This document shows positions 43,217 through 54,439 of a DNA stretch of 64,000 nt, piece after piece. Where the stretch lies: NCBI GenBank assembly GCA_936432065.2, contig OW386289.2:37095903-37159902 (forward strand), given 5' to 3'. How positions within the stretch are numbered: the first letter of the stretch is position 1; each line of letters opens with the position of its first letter. A program made the position numbers and the translations under genes. Source of the DNA: Rutpela maculata. Lineage: Eukaryota > Arthropoda > Insecta > Coleoptera > Cerambycidae. The notes under the pieces are model-generated. The model did not search any database and was not told where the DNA came from. It saw only the letters and a program-made list of their open reading frames with translations.

Positions 43217-43861
43217 ACTTCCACATCCAGTGGAAGTATAGTAACGACAAAAAAAAAATTTGAAAATTTTATTTTTATTGTTCAAATAGGCTTAGAATGT
43301 CATGAAACGTGGAGATTTTTAGTTTGAGAGAAAAAAAAATTCTGTCTATAACTTTTTTGTGTGCACGATTACTCTGGAACCGTTGAAGATATTGACTTGA
43401 AATTTGGTACACATATGTACTTCAACGGGTTCTGGAACTAGATTATATTTTCATCTTATTCAGTCCAAGGGTTGGTGGGTAAATAGGTAAATCAAGCAGG
43501 TAAGGGTCCATAAAATTGGCATTTAGTATATACAAGAGAAGCTAAGGTCTCAAAAAATTTTTTGGCATTAGCCACCCCCATTATCTCCCCCACCCCATTA
43601 TTTAAGGGGATGAAAATAAAATGTGATTTAGTGTGTGTACAAGAACCAAAAACCACAAAATATTTTTTTACTTCATCCACCCCACTACCACCCCTATCAC
43701 CACCCCTACCCCACTACCGATATGGGTTTTTGGGGTAGACGATTTAAAATATTATATTATTAAAGTTCCATAAGCAATTATTTCCACATACAAAATTTTT
43801 CCGTTGTGAGAGACTTGGATAGAAAATCTGGATGTGGAAGTAGTGATTCCTTGGGCAGCGG
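43217..43861 (+). mobile_element. 'acttccac' repeat, copy 2 (full length)
   Basis: Begins with the 21-nt hairpin ACTTCCACATCCAGTGGAAGT (8-bp stem) and ends CTGGATGTGGAAGTAGTGATT then CCTTGGGCAGCGG, immediately followed by a long T run. The start and the CTGGATGTGGAAGT near the end form a 14-bp terminal-type inverted repeat. A 62-codon minus-strand frame inside (43492-43680) has a counterpart in the 60-kb copy; I consider it a by-product of nucleotide similarity. Confidence 0.8.
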
Positions 43862-44245
43862 TTTTTTTTTTTATTTATTTTTAAAAACCATATAATTCTT
43901 TGTGGACAGCTTCTCTGGCAACTGTGGCCGGTGAAGTGTTCATAGTGGACCGTTTCAATCTGAGCTGGTAAATATTATTTTTATCTTCTTGCCTCGACCG
44001 ATTTTTCACTAAATCGGTCGGGGAAGGTTGTTGTTTGGTTGCTTGTCACTAATGTCAGATGTCAAACTGACAGATGCCAAAAGGTTTCAGGAGAAGATTT
44101 TTTGACAGCCGTCAAACTGACAGTTGTCAAATTTTTTGTCGCTAAACTGTTAATTTTAAATCTACCAAACTGACAGCTGTCAAAAATTCTGGTTCTAAAC
44201 TTTGCTGGGGATTTTATTTTTTGACAGTTGTCGAACATTTTTAAG
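43862..44245. promoter_or_regulatory. Cluster of TGACAG / TGACAGNTGTCA motifs
   Basis: Between about 44,067 and 44,235 TGACAG occurs five times on the plus strand, two or three of them in the dyad TGACAG-N-TGTCA form (perfect at TGACAGCTGTCA near 44,170). Spacing is about 15-55 bp. TGACAG is the half-site of TGIF/Meis-class homeodomain proteins, but the array may equally be a decayed short repeat. A hairpin CGACCGATTT/AAATCGGTCG lies at about 43,998-44,022. Confidence 0.4.
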
Positions 44246-44412
44246 TTGGTAATAATAATAATAATAATAATCTTTATTGTCCATAGGAAATAAATGATCA
44301 CAAAAGGTGATATAGGACTAGTCAAACAATTTTGTGAGAGACTATCTCATCACAGACATTTTAAAAAATTTAAAACTTAAGCTACTGTAAAACAACACAT
44401 TAATAAAATTTC

Positions 44413-44964
44413 TCAAACATGTTGGTCAGTTAAAAATTCAGTCACACTATAAAAACTCTTTTGTAAAAGAAATTGACTAACTAGCTTTTTAAACAACTTT
44501 AAATTAACAACACAATTAAGTTCAGCTGGAAGCTGATTGAATAATTTTATTCCCATATACCTGGGGCACTCCTCATATTTTGTTAGATAATGTAATGGGA
44601 TACACAAGTTTTGACCATTTCTGGTATTGTAATTATGATGAAAATCATTAGTTCTAAAAGAATCTTGGTTGGATTTAACATAGCATACTATTTCTAGTAT
44701 GTATATACATGCTAACGGTAAAAGTTTTAGCTCTTTAAATAAATTTCGACAGGACGTATTTCTTGTCGCTCCTACCATATTTCTAATAGCTCTTTTCTGC
44801 AATTTAAAAATTCTTTCTAAATTATGAGAGGCTCCCCAGAACATTATGCCGTACTTAGCTCTAGACACAAAGTTAGCATGATAAAAAGACGTTACAGTTG
44901 ACATATTGGAAATATTTTTTAACCTATACAATGCAAAACAGATTGACGACAGCTTTTTTGACAA
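44413..44964 (-). pseudogene. LINE 1 C-terminal tail
   Basis: Continuation of the reverse-transcriptase protein after a frameshift. It starts with a thumb-like helix (LSSICFALYRLKNI), then AKYGIMFWGASHN, LQKRAIRNMVGA, the HHNYNTRNGQNL signature and KLFNQLPAEL near the end. This pattern follows the RT in many arthropod non-LTR elements. The stop lies about 140 bp before the (ATT)n tail. Confidence 0.85.
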
Positions 44965-46469
44965 GTTATATGTTCATTCCAACTTAGCCCACAATCAATG
45001 TGTACTCCTAAAAATTTAGTACTTCTGACTTGCTCAATTGACTTATTATCTACTTTTATCAAATAACTACTATTGAAAGAGGTGAATCTGGGTGTGAAAT
45101 TGATAAATACAGTTTTGGAGATGTTCAAGAATAACTTGGAGTTATTATACCAATCTGTGCAGCTATTGGTCATATTTTGAGCCATTACTAATAATTCTGG
45201 TACAGTTTTTTCAGAGACAATTAGAGAATTGTCATCTGCAAACATTGTTAAGGTGTTTTGATTAAAGATTTCCGGTAAATCATTAATGTATAGGAGAAAT
45301 AGTAATGGGCCCAAAACCGAGCCTTGAGCCGAGCCAATTTCAACATGCATTTCTTCAGATCTAATACCATTTATTTCAACCAGCTGTTTTCTACTAGAAA
45401 GGTATGAAGTAATCCAGTCACAAATTTTCCCTCTTAACCCATATTTTTGAAGTTTTTCTATGAGCAAGGCATGATTTATTAAATCGAATGCCTTGCTCAG
45501 ATCCATAAAAATACCTATGCAGTTATTGTTTTTTTCTAAGTTATCATACACTGTGTTAAGAAAGTCCATAATTGCTGTCTCAGTTGACCTTCCTTTGATA
45601 AAACCATGTTGCGCTTGAGAAAACAAATTATTCTTGTTACAGAACTTTTCGATTCTCCTGAAAACAAATTTTTCTAATATTTTTGAAATAGATGACAAAA
45701 GAGCAACTGGTCTATAATTTTCAGATAACGTATTATCTCCTTTTTTAAACAGTGGAATAATTTTGGCTAATTGTAAAACTGTTGGAAAAATTCCTGTACT
45801 TAATGAGAAGTTTACTAAATATGCAATTGGAGCAACAATAAACTTAACAGACCGCTGTAATAAACTAGTTGTTATATTATCTAATCCACAGGAATTTGAT
45901 TTTTTTAATTCTAAAATTATATTAAATATTTCTGCTTCAGTAACAGGTTCCAAAAATAAAGTATTTTCAACTCTAAAACCCAGGTTAAAATTATTGCTAT
46001 TTGAGTTCAAAATTTTTTTGTTTAACTGTTTAGGTTTGTCAATGAATTCAAAATTAAAATGTTGTGCAATTTTGAATGAGTCAGTTTCACGGCTATTGTC
46101 AACTTGTATTTCATCTATTGCATTATTTTTATTATTATTGTTATTTGTATTTTCGTTAATAATACGCCAAGCTGCTTTGGACTTATTATGGGAATTTATG
46201 TAAAAGAAATCGTTATGCATTTTTTTAGCAGATTTTATTACTTGCCTATAGATTTTCTTGTATTTTTTATAAAATTCAACGTCTTCTAGATTATTTGAAC
46301 GTGTCATACGTTTATGTAATTTTTTTAATTTTTGTGAGGATATTCTTATACCTTTTGTAACCCATCCGTTTTTAATAACATTTTTATTAGCTTGTCTTAA
46401 TGGAAAACATAAATCAATGTAGTATTTTAAAATGTTAATAAAACTAGAAAAACCGTCATCAACTGTCAC
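44919..46469 (-). pseudogene. LINE 1 reverse transcriptase
   Basis: 516 codons open. Residues 185-300 show the RT fingers (KKSNSCGLDNITTSLL, NYRPVALLSSISKILEKFVF, HGFIKGRST), 321-331 MDLSKAFDLIN (domain A with the first catalytic Asp), 381-396 QGSVLGPLLFLLYIND, and 410-413 FADD (domain C catalytic Asp pair). It copies its own RNA at a nicked target. A TAG upstream (near 46,485) separates it from the endonuclease remnant, and a frameshift near 44,940 separates it from the C-terminal tail, so the polyprotein is broken although the RT core is intact. Confidence 0.9.
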
Positions 46470-46735
46470 CGAATTGTATACGTCATCCTACCATTCTCTG
46501 CTTAAATGAAATAAAAAATTATTAAAATTACTATCACTGTAATATCTTTTAACTTTAGATTTTTTATTAATCAAATAATCATCAATATTGTATTTGCATA
46601 ACTGAGCTGTATGGTCCGATATACCACTGAATATAACCTTACATAATATATTTTTTGTATTTGAACAAATATAATCAAGACAACTATTGGAATATGGTAT
46701 AATATATGGTATTGCACTTGGTTTGGTTTTTAGGT

Positions 46736-46965
46736 TATGTTATTGTTTCTTAGGTTGTGATTGCCGGAAATTTTTCTGGCGATGAGTCGAAAATGGATTC
46801 AAGTTTCTCAGACTTTTAATGTCACTGTCACTTTTAATAGTTTTGTCCAAAAAACTTACTTTGGGCCCAGTTAAGGACCGTCCCTAACCACACGGGCTCA
46901 TTATGGTGGGCCTTACACAGTTATCACTAACTTTAACTGCACCGTTTTCTCGAAATATCACAACT

Positions 46966-46967
<2 letters not shown>
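46736..46967. other. Spacer between the two LINEs
   Basis: No recognised gene; the target duplication of either LINE could not be read. Confidence 0.4.
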
Positions 46968-47001
<34 letters not shown>

Positions 47002-47322
47002 TTTATTGATGCATTATACAAGAATGTATTTACATACGTCGTTAACATAAGATTAAAAAAATATGTATTAATTAATATAGGCATACAGAATGCTAAAGTA
47101 GTATAAGTGTACATTGTACATATACATAATATATATATAATCATGAATAAATTTAAATATAATTGTAATATATATATAATCTAAAAAAATAACAAACAAA
47201 TATAATTTGAATTTGAGTTTACAACAAACAAACAAACATATATTATACGTTAGTTACATAAATCGATATAGTTGAAAAACCAGCATTAAAAAATTCGTTT
47301 AATGAGAAGAAAGCATTGTCAA

Positions 47323-48342
47323 TTAAAAATGATTTACAACAGTTTTAAAAGGTTTATAATCCAGTTCCTTTACATTACATGGTAGAGCGTTAAAAAACTT
47401 GATCGCATAATATGCTGTGCCATTGCGTGTTTTTGATAAACGTAAAAAGTCAAAATGTAAGTTCCCGTTACTTCGGGTAGGATACGAATGTAGCCAAGCA
47501 CGAGATACATATTTTGACTCATGTTCTTTTATGTATAGGAGGCATTGCAGAATGTAAATACTGTACAATGTTGGTATCTTCAGATTTTTAAAGGAGTCCC
47601 TGCAGTCCTCCCTGTAACTCAAACCTGCTGCAACTGCTTTTCTTTGTACGGCAAAAGCAGTTGCAGCATGTGAAGAGTGACCCCATACCAAAATTGCATA
47701 GATAAGTACAGAGTGAATTAAACCAAAATACGCAGTTAATAAAGTTGTCTGAGATACATAATTCGCAAGATTACGTAGTAAATAAATATTTTTGGACATT
47801 TTGCCACAAATAACGTGTACATGTTTTTCCCATGTTAATTTACTATCCAGATGGACGCCTAGAAATTTGACACAGTCGGTGGTTATCATTTTATCTAAAT
47901 TATGCTGTCTTAGACTAAAAATCATCGATTCTGTTTTGTTCGCATTAAGCATTAAATTATTTGCCAAGAACCAGTCTTGAACAGTAGATTGAGTATCGTG
48001 TACACTTGTAAGCAATTTGTTAATATCTCTATTATTATGTATTAATGTGGTGTCATCCGCAAATAGGACTGATCTTGCTGTGACGGTGTTATAAGGCAAA
48101 TCATTAACGAAGATAAGAAACAGAGTTGGGCCTAATACCGAACCCTGGGGGACACCAAATTTAACTTTTATATGCTTAGAATTCATATTATCATAGTTAA
48201 CAAACTGGGACCTTTCTTTAAGATACGATGATAGTAACTTCTGGCTGCCAATAGAAAATTTATAAAAACCTAACTTTTTTATCAATATGTCATGAGAGAC
48301 GCAGTCAAATGCTTTACTTAAATCTAAAAACTGTGCATACAA
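47323..48342 (-). pseudogene. LINE 2 reverse transcriptase, domain A onward
   Basis: 339 codons open: QFLDLSKAFDCVSHDIL (domain A, residues 4-20), GVPQGSVLGPTLFLIFVNDL (63-82), FADD (94-97), FLGVHLDSKLTW (thumb region) and the tail signature HSYPTRSNGNL with KFFNALP near the end. Catalytic Asp residues are kept. It is separated from the fingers part by a frameshift at about 48,330. Confidence 0.9.
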
Positions 48343-48665
48343 AATTTCGTTTTCTTCATATCCGTTAATGCATTTATAGCTAGTGTAGTGGACATTTTGG
48401 CTCTGAACCCAAATTGATGGTGATTAAACAAATTAAAATTCTCAAAATAAGATGTTACTTGTAATTTTAATACAGTCTCGAAAATTTTTGCAAAGAAAGG
48501 TATTATGCAGATTGGTCTGTAATTGGCAGGATCGTCAATGTTGCCTTGTTTGTGAATTGGAATAACTTTTGAAATTTTCAGGATTCTAGGAAATACATTG
48601 TTTCTAATACATTGATTTATAAGTTTGGTCAAAGGAATGTATATGATGTGCTTAATAGAATTTAG
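48324..48665 (-). pseudogene. LINE 2 reverse transcriptase, fingers fragment
   Basis: Gives ISKVIPIHKQGNIDDPANYR, PICIIPFFAKIFETVL and HHQFGFRAKMSTTLA, the RT fingers motifs, then goes out of frame with the main RT. Upstream sequence and endonuclease are missing because the insertion is 5'-truncated. Confidence 0.85.
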
Positions 48666-50045
48666 GATTTTAGGATTTTAAGGTTTATCATTTATAGTAT
48701 GACGTCTTCAGAGAAAACATGTGTATAGTCTGCACATTTTAACACACTAGTCTATCGCACGTTAGGTTAGACTATAAAATATATCTTACACAAGAAGCGT
48801 AACTCTATAGTCTTTCACGGAAACCAAATCGAAAGGGTGCAACTGTGATATATCGTTGAAATCGTAATTTTTACTGCTTTTCAATGGTTCGATTACAAAT
48901 TGTATGTAATCATAAAATAAACAACTTGTTGTGTCAAAACAGCACTAAACATAATCCGATACCAACCAAAACCTTTTCAGATCTTCTGGAGCACTAAAGA
49001 AACTCTCATGCAAAGTTTCATTCAAATTCGTTTAGTAGTTTCGCCGTTATCGTGCTAACACACACACACACACGTACATAACACAGGCATTTTTCAAAAA
49101 CCACTTTTTTGGGTTCCTGGGACCTCAAAACGTAAAGATTTGATGTTATCCAATTTTCGATTTTGGACCAATTTTAGTAACCTCCCACAATTTTATTGTG
49201 GGGAGGTTAATACAGAACAAAAATAGTAAGATTAGTGATAGTAATTGCTGAATAAACATTTTTGAAAAATACATTTATAACGAACTGTTTACAAACAATT
49301 ATTTAAAAAATAAGAAAAAACCGAATTCCTCGAATATTAAAGCTGTATCTAAGAAAAACTATTTATTATATTTGTCACCTTCACCTTCAACAAGTAAAAA
49401 TTCCCATTTTTATGTTTTTCACATTGAAAAATACATATTTAGAAAAATAAAGGATGCCAACATGTAGAGCGACCAAAATTAAGCACCTGTATGTAAGTAA
49501 AAAAATCGGCAGTTTAAATTTAGCCTTACTAAAATTCGAAAAACGTCGGAAATCGGTCCAAACTTTGCCAAAACAATACGTATGCAACTTGAAGCTTCAT
49601 GACTTTTTCAAAATTCAAATTTTTCGGAGACTTCTTTAATTTGTTTGCGTTTGTAAATCAAGTCGGCGATGGCGCACCCGGGCCGCTTGGAGAGAAGAGC
49701 GAAAAATAGTCACTTTTACGTCTGCGCACAGAGGCCTGTAGCTCGTAAATTATAATAAATGAAAATATGCTCTCGCGGAAGTTTTACAAAAAAGGTCCTG
49801 TTATCGTTCTCGCAACGTAAGCGGTGAAAGTTTAAAAAACACTATCCTCGTGCCAGATTTTGGTTTAAATAGTTAATGTCAAAATTAAAAAAAAGTCGAT
49901 ATTTTTTTAGAAATTTCAACACTTCGTATCTCCAAAGGTCCAAAGTGACTGAAGAATTATTGGCCATCATACGAACTATTTCCTTAAAATTAGGTTAAGG
50001 AATAACCAAGGGGCAGCTCACGCAAAAACTGCACTATGATCAATG
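48666..50045. other. Non-coding stretch with repeat ends and a hairpin
   Basis: TTTAGTAGTTTCGCCGTTATC followed by a (CA)n run (about 49,027-49,074) resembles a common insect LINE or DNA-repeat end. TAACCTCCCACAA (49,178-49,190) and its complement (49,196-49,209) form a 13-bp hairpin. A GC-richer block at 49,655-49,720 is unassigned. Confidence 0.4.
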
Positions 50046-50130
50046 ATATCGCCTCTAGATTACCCCAGATCGTCCAGTATTGCCTCGGATCGCCTGTATA
50101 TTACCTCGGATCGCGTTTACACCCCCCTCG
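50046..50130. repeat. Short minisatellite, about 21-bp unit
   Basis: Four imperfect units of the form TCGCCTSTANATTACCTCGGA follow each other (each with GATCG at the joint), then degenerate into CCCCTCGCCTTGGATC. No function inferred. Confidence 0.6.
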
Positions 50131-52154
50131 CCTTGGATCTATCTTGGTAAGGGACGAAAAATCGCCCCGTGACTCGTGACTTACCCCTCGGGAATAACGC
50201 TCTAAAATATTTTTACGTACTTCTACGCTAACTCTGACACTGCATACAAGGCATGTGCACAAAGCACATTAAGATATATCGGCAGCGAAAAGGCGAAAAT
50301 ATTTTTTTAAAAATCCAAAAGTATGAAATATACAAAATAATTAAAGTCTCTATTTTCCAAAATTGAATACTGCATGGCAATTTTGTTCTATTTTTGTTCA
50401 ATTGTATAATTATTATGAGTCTTGGGTTTGCATTTGCACTATAATATATTTCTCATTTTTGTTAAACTCTCATTCAACGTGTGCGGTTATCAAATTGCGG
50501 TGAATGGTATAAATAATGGAAATATACTCAGAGAAAACACAAAGTTTAAGATAACATGCGGTTTTAAAGTTTCAATAATACGGAGAATAACAATAACAAA
50601 AATATGATATCTAACATTGCGATAAGACCGTGGAAACATGTGCATTTTTGCCCTATTTAAGATTCAATTAACTACTGTATAATTAACAATACCAATTGCG
50701 AAAGCAAATGTGTACATACAATTATTTTTGAAAGGTATATTACAAAATCTGACAAGTCATACACTGTAATAGGTAAAATAGTACAAGGGTGGTAGGTATT
50801 ACTTTTAGCTACCTTGGCGCCTACATTATCACATCATTATCATTATAATGTTACGGGTCAAGTAATGTCCTGTATACAGCAGTTCTCAGCAATTATATCA
50901 TATCATATTAAATCGTCTACACAGCTATATATGTACTATATTTAAAAATGAGGAAGAGTAATAAAAGCTAATTATAAATACAAATTCTCTAAAAACGTGG
51001 TCAGGGTGTTTAAGATATTTTATATAGGTACGACTAACAAATAATATGAACATTAAATAGGTGATTTTTGGTATCTAATGCTATCAATTAATCCCACAGG
51101 GAATAGAGAAGTTGCATGATTTTTTTTTATAATGAAAATCGATACAGCAGCAAAAAAAAGTTATAAAAATGTAACATTTACGATTTTTTGAATGTTAATA
51201 CAGTGAGAAAATAAATAATTTCATCGGTGAGGAATTTGGATATTTCAAAACGGCAGTTATTTGGCGCCATTCACTGTGACGTTTCCCGTTATGATTTGTC
51301 CATCGAAATTAATAACAAACTGGAAGGTGCACTCGACTAGAGAAAGTGACACAGGGAGAGAAACTTGCGTGCACTATATTCCATCCTTTTTCTCGGTCTG
51401 TGTACAGACGGTTAAGCCAATCGGACGTTTTCTTCAACCAATCAGATCTTGCCAGACAAGGACGGAATAGTGAACGGAAGTTTCTTTTTCCGTAGAAACA
51501 TGCTTCCGTAGTTTCGTATATCTAAAGCAATTTCGATGGGTTTGTCAAATGTCAGTTTACTGTTTATTGTTTACAGTCAGTTTACCAAGTTCTTATTTGT
51601 GGTGTTATTGTGTTATTATTTGGTTAATGAGCTAGTGAACAACATTATTATGACTCATGAATTACAAATATTGCATTGTGCCTAAATGTAAAACAAATAT
51701 GGTAATTTTACATTCAAGACTCTCCAAAATTAGTTCGTAGACAGACGTCAGCAAGAGGTTAGGATACTGCGTCTACTTTGGACAAATTATCCGACTAACG
51801 GATGTCGTCATTGACTTCACGCCAATAAAAAACCGTATGCAGTCACGTGGTTTTGTTTACAAATTACAGCATAATCTAAATATTAATTTTACGGAAAATA
51901 AATTTTATTTTGAATTTCTTTTGTTATAATCATTTTCTGCGTAATGGAAATTAAGAGCAAATCACTTTTTCAAGCATTTTAAAATTTCATGCATCTTCCC
52001 TATTATGACGACGGAATTCTGGTCATTATACCCCCTCATGTCCCAATCAGAAAACTATGCATGAATCAGTCTATCTGTGCACATTAAAAATGCCATAGAG
52101 ACCGGTAGCTATGAAAAAAAAAAAAAACAATAAACAGACGCCGTAAACAATCAA
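50131..52154. other. Mostly non-coding, one possible THAP-like start
   Basis: At 51,657 an ATG opens MNYKYCIVPKCKTN, which resembles the N-terminus of THAP-like zinc-finger proteins (C-x4-C), but the frame stops within 20 codons and the next conserved blocks were not found. The 51,240-51,500 segment contains CCAAT-type words on both sides of GGACG but no recognisable gene. Confidence 0.25.
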
Positions 52155-52577
52155 AGTAAAATAATATATTATACAACGATGCTATAATGAAGGCTATTAT
52201 TATTGAGGATGGAGATTACAACTCGAGCGAGGCAGCGAGCGAGTGTTGTAACCATCGGAGGTAATAATTATAGTGAGTTATATGCTATACTTTATTGAGT
52301 ACTTTATATACGACTAACCTTTATACAGTGCGTGTAATTGCGGATTAGACATGTATATCCACGTAGCGCGAGAGATATGACAACCCAGCAATAGCAAAAC
52401 CCGCCTGTCGACACTCGACTACCGAGGTATCCCAGCTCTGTTATTTCATTTTAGTCAACTGGCACACGTGATGTTGCAATTCTTACTCCCTATGACTAAC
52501 TTGCCATTACACGTACGGTATAAAATATAGTGATACATACATAATATATAAACGCATAAAAAATGTTAATTTTTAGA

Positions 52578-53060
52578 TTATTTATTTCTTTGAACAAAAT
52601 GTAAGTTAATGTTACTACAGTTAATAAACTGAGCTGATACGGGCATATTTTGTGTTATAGTATGATTAGTACTATTTTCAACGGTAGTAATACTATCAGC
52701 ATTAACCATGCTAGTAGCTGTAGAAGTAGAAGCCGTCGCATTGTTCACTTGCTTTGAAATAGTTTCGGCTGTTATCATTTTATTTTTAACAAATTGGTCG
52801 ATGTATTCTTCAGCTACGAGTGAGGACATCCAGCCTCCGTGACGTTTCAACCCCGTAATATCACCACCTCCATCGACGTATAGTGTAGCCGAAGATCTCC
52901 GAAAGCAATGACCGGTGTAAAGTTCAGGATTTGACAAATTCAAATAAGTTGCTATTTGTTTTCCAAGCACAGTAAACTTATTTTTTCCAATTCGTTTACC
53001 TCTTTGGTAATTTACAATTCCACAAAACCCGTTTTTACTTTGATTGTTTACGGGGTCTGT
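52578..53060 (-). pseudogene. Tyrosine recombinase C-terminus, left-arm copy
   Basis: The minus strand gives KQIATYLNLSNPELYTGHCF then RRSSATLYVDGGGDITGLKR, HGGWMSS and VAEEYI. GHCFRR is the H-x-x-R box of tyrosine recombinases, HGGW the conserved second His/Trp box, and the Tyr of EEYI the likely nucleophile. The spacing is right for the last third of the catalytic domain. After it comes a Ser/Thr-rich tail (TASTSTATSMV). Upstream, a weaker stretch (IVNYQRGKRIGKNKFTVLGK) extends to about 53,030. The first catalytic Arg and the N-terminal half are absent. Similar recombinase-like proteins are carried by Cryptons and by Crypton-derived host genes. Confidence 0.75.
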
Positions 53061-53174
53061 TTATTATTATTTTTTTTAATGTTCATATTATTTGTTAGTC
53101 GTATATAAACATATTAATTTATTTAAAGTCGTATTAAACGTGGTCAATTTTATGGGACGGCCGTCGCACGTGAC

Positions 53175-53622
53175 AATAAGCACCAAAGAGGTAAATGCAC
53201 CATTCAACGAATTGGAAAAAATAAGTTTACTGTACTTGGAAAACAAATAGCAACTTATTTGAATTTGCCAAATCCTGAACTTTACACCGCACACGTCATT
53301 GCTTTCGGAGATCTTCGGCAACACTATACGTGGATGGAGGTGGCTATATTATGGGGTTGAAGCGTCGCGGAGGCTGGAAGTCCTGACTCGTAGCTGAAGG
53401 ATACATCGACCATCTGTTAAAAATAAAGTGATAACAGCCGAAACTATTTCAAAGCAAGTGAACAATACTACAGCTTCTACTTCTACAGCTACTAGAGTGG
53501 TTAATGCTGATAGTATTACTACCGTTGAAAATAATGCTAATCATACTATAACACAAAATATGCCCTCATCAGCTCAGTTTGTTAACTGTAGTAACATTAA
53601 CTTACACGTTGAAAAGGAATAA
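53175..53622 (+). pseudogene. Tyrosine recombinase C-terminus, right-arm copy
   Basis: Plus-strand mirror of the left-arm copy. RIGKNKFTVLGKQIATYLNL and PNPELYTA are readable, then the H-x-x-R box has been disrupted by a small insertion (CACACGTCATTGCTTTCGG where the other copy has CATTGCTTTCGG). GGGVLALK-type sequence and the HGGW region are damaged (RGGWKS), and GYIDH is followed by a frame change. The Ser/Thr-rich tail is open to a stop at 53,620-53,622. It is more decayed than the left copy. Confidence 0.7.
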
Positions 53623-53808
53623 ATAATTTAAAAATTAACATTTTTTTGTGTTCATATCACTATATTTTATATACAGGTTAGTCGTATATAAAGTATAGTC
53701 TACTCGTATATAGTATAGTATACTCACTATAATGGCTATTATTACCTCGGATGGTTACAACACTCGCACGCTGCGCTCGCTCGAGTTGTATCTCCATCCT
53801 CAATAACA

Positions 53809-54439
53809 TAGGTCAACAAAAAAAAACGTTTTGCTCCAAGGACTAAACCCATCATGCCTTGAGTATTTTTTGTGCTGAATAGTTCAGGAATATTACATTT
53901 TTATTCCGACAAAATTCATAAAGATTTGAAAATTGGTGGGTATGTTGGGAATAGCATAAGGATTACTAAACCAAAAAGTTCCCATCCCTAAATAGTGTGC
54001 TTCATCCCCCAGGACATCCTTTCTACCCCCATTTTGAGTCTTTCTAGATTATCTCGGCAACGGTGTAATTTTCGACAAAAATACCTATATACAAAATTGT
54101 TCCTTGGAAAATTCTCTATCAAAAAGGTTTTTACCACTTTTTTCCTAAAATTAATAATAACGTGGGAAATATGGCGCAAACATAAGGGTTGGTTCCGACT
54201 AGCACTCTCTACAGTACGATCTACCTTAAAGTTTAACGTTTAACGCTTAAAATAGCAGTAGGCACTAAAATTTATTTACAATTTTAATAAATACACAACT
54301 TCCACCCCCTCACCTCTATAAAAAGACCGTGTTGTACTTATTCCCACACCACCCTAGAGGTAAAGTACTTGGCGCGTTTTTTTTAAAGTGGTATCCTGTA
54401 GGCCTAATCCACTAATTATCAAATGTTAATTATAAATCT
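53809..54439. other. Left inner arm of the copy-4 element
   Basis: Inverted counterpart of about 54,780-55,190, roughly three-quarters identical by eye. It is non-coding; the frames at 53,988-54,243 are by-products. Confidence 0.6.

Larger units (their letters stand above)
44250..46735 (-). mobile_element. 5'-truncated non-LTR retrotransposon (LINE 1) with (ATT)n tail
   Basis: On the minus strand: the end of the endonuclease domain (CLDYICSNTKN and IFSGISDHTAQL, the SDH motif, around 46,690-46,600), the reverse transcriptase (44,919-46,469), the C-terminal tail (44,413-44,964), then a 3' untranslated region with AATAAAG and a tail of seven or more ATT units (44,250-44,272). Homology begins abruptly near 46,735, the usual 5' truncation of LINE copies. 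Layout and motifs fit the Jockey/CR1 side of the LINE tree. Confidence 0.85.
46968..48665 (-). mobile_element. 5'-truncated non-LTR retrotransposon (LINE 2) with (TTAC)n tail
   Basis: The minus strand begins mid-protein (NSIKHIIYIPLTKLINQCI, near 48,665), continues through the RT and C-terminal tail to about 47,323, then an AT-rich 3' region with AATAAATA directly before eight or so TTAC units (46,968-46,999). It differs from LINE 1 in tail sequence and protein, so it is a separate family. Frames over the tail (46884-47144) are by-products. Confidence 0.85.
52196..53808. mobile_element. Head-to-head palindrome of tyrosine-recombinase gene ends
   Basis: TTGAGGATGGAGATTACAAC (52,196) is mirrored by the right edge (ending 53,808). 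The arms, about 0.75 kb each, contain an end block with ACAACTCGAGCGAG and AGCGAGTGTTGTAACC, a CTATAATGAGTATACTATA-like block, and the 3' portion of a tyrosine-recombinase gene, reading outward in each arm. The centre is near 53,090-53,170. It interrupts the left arm of the surrounding element between CTATTATTA and TAGGTC. The gene type points to a Crypton- or other YR-type element; no target duplication longer than TA is evident. Confidence 0.7.
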
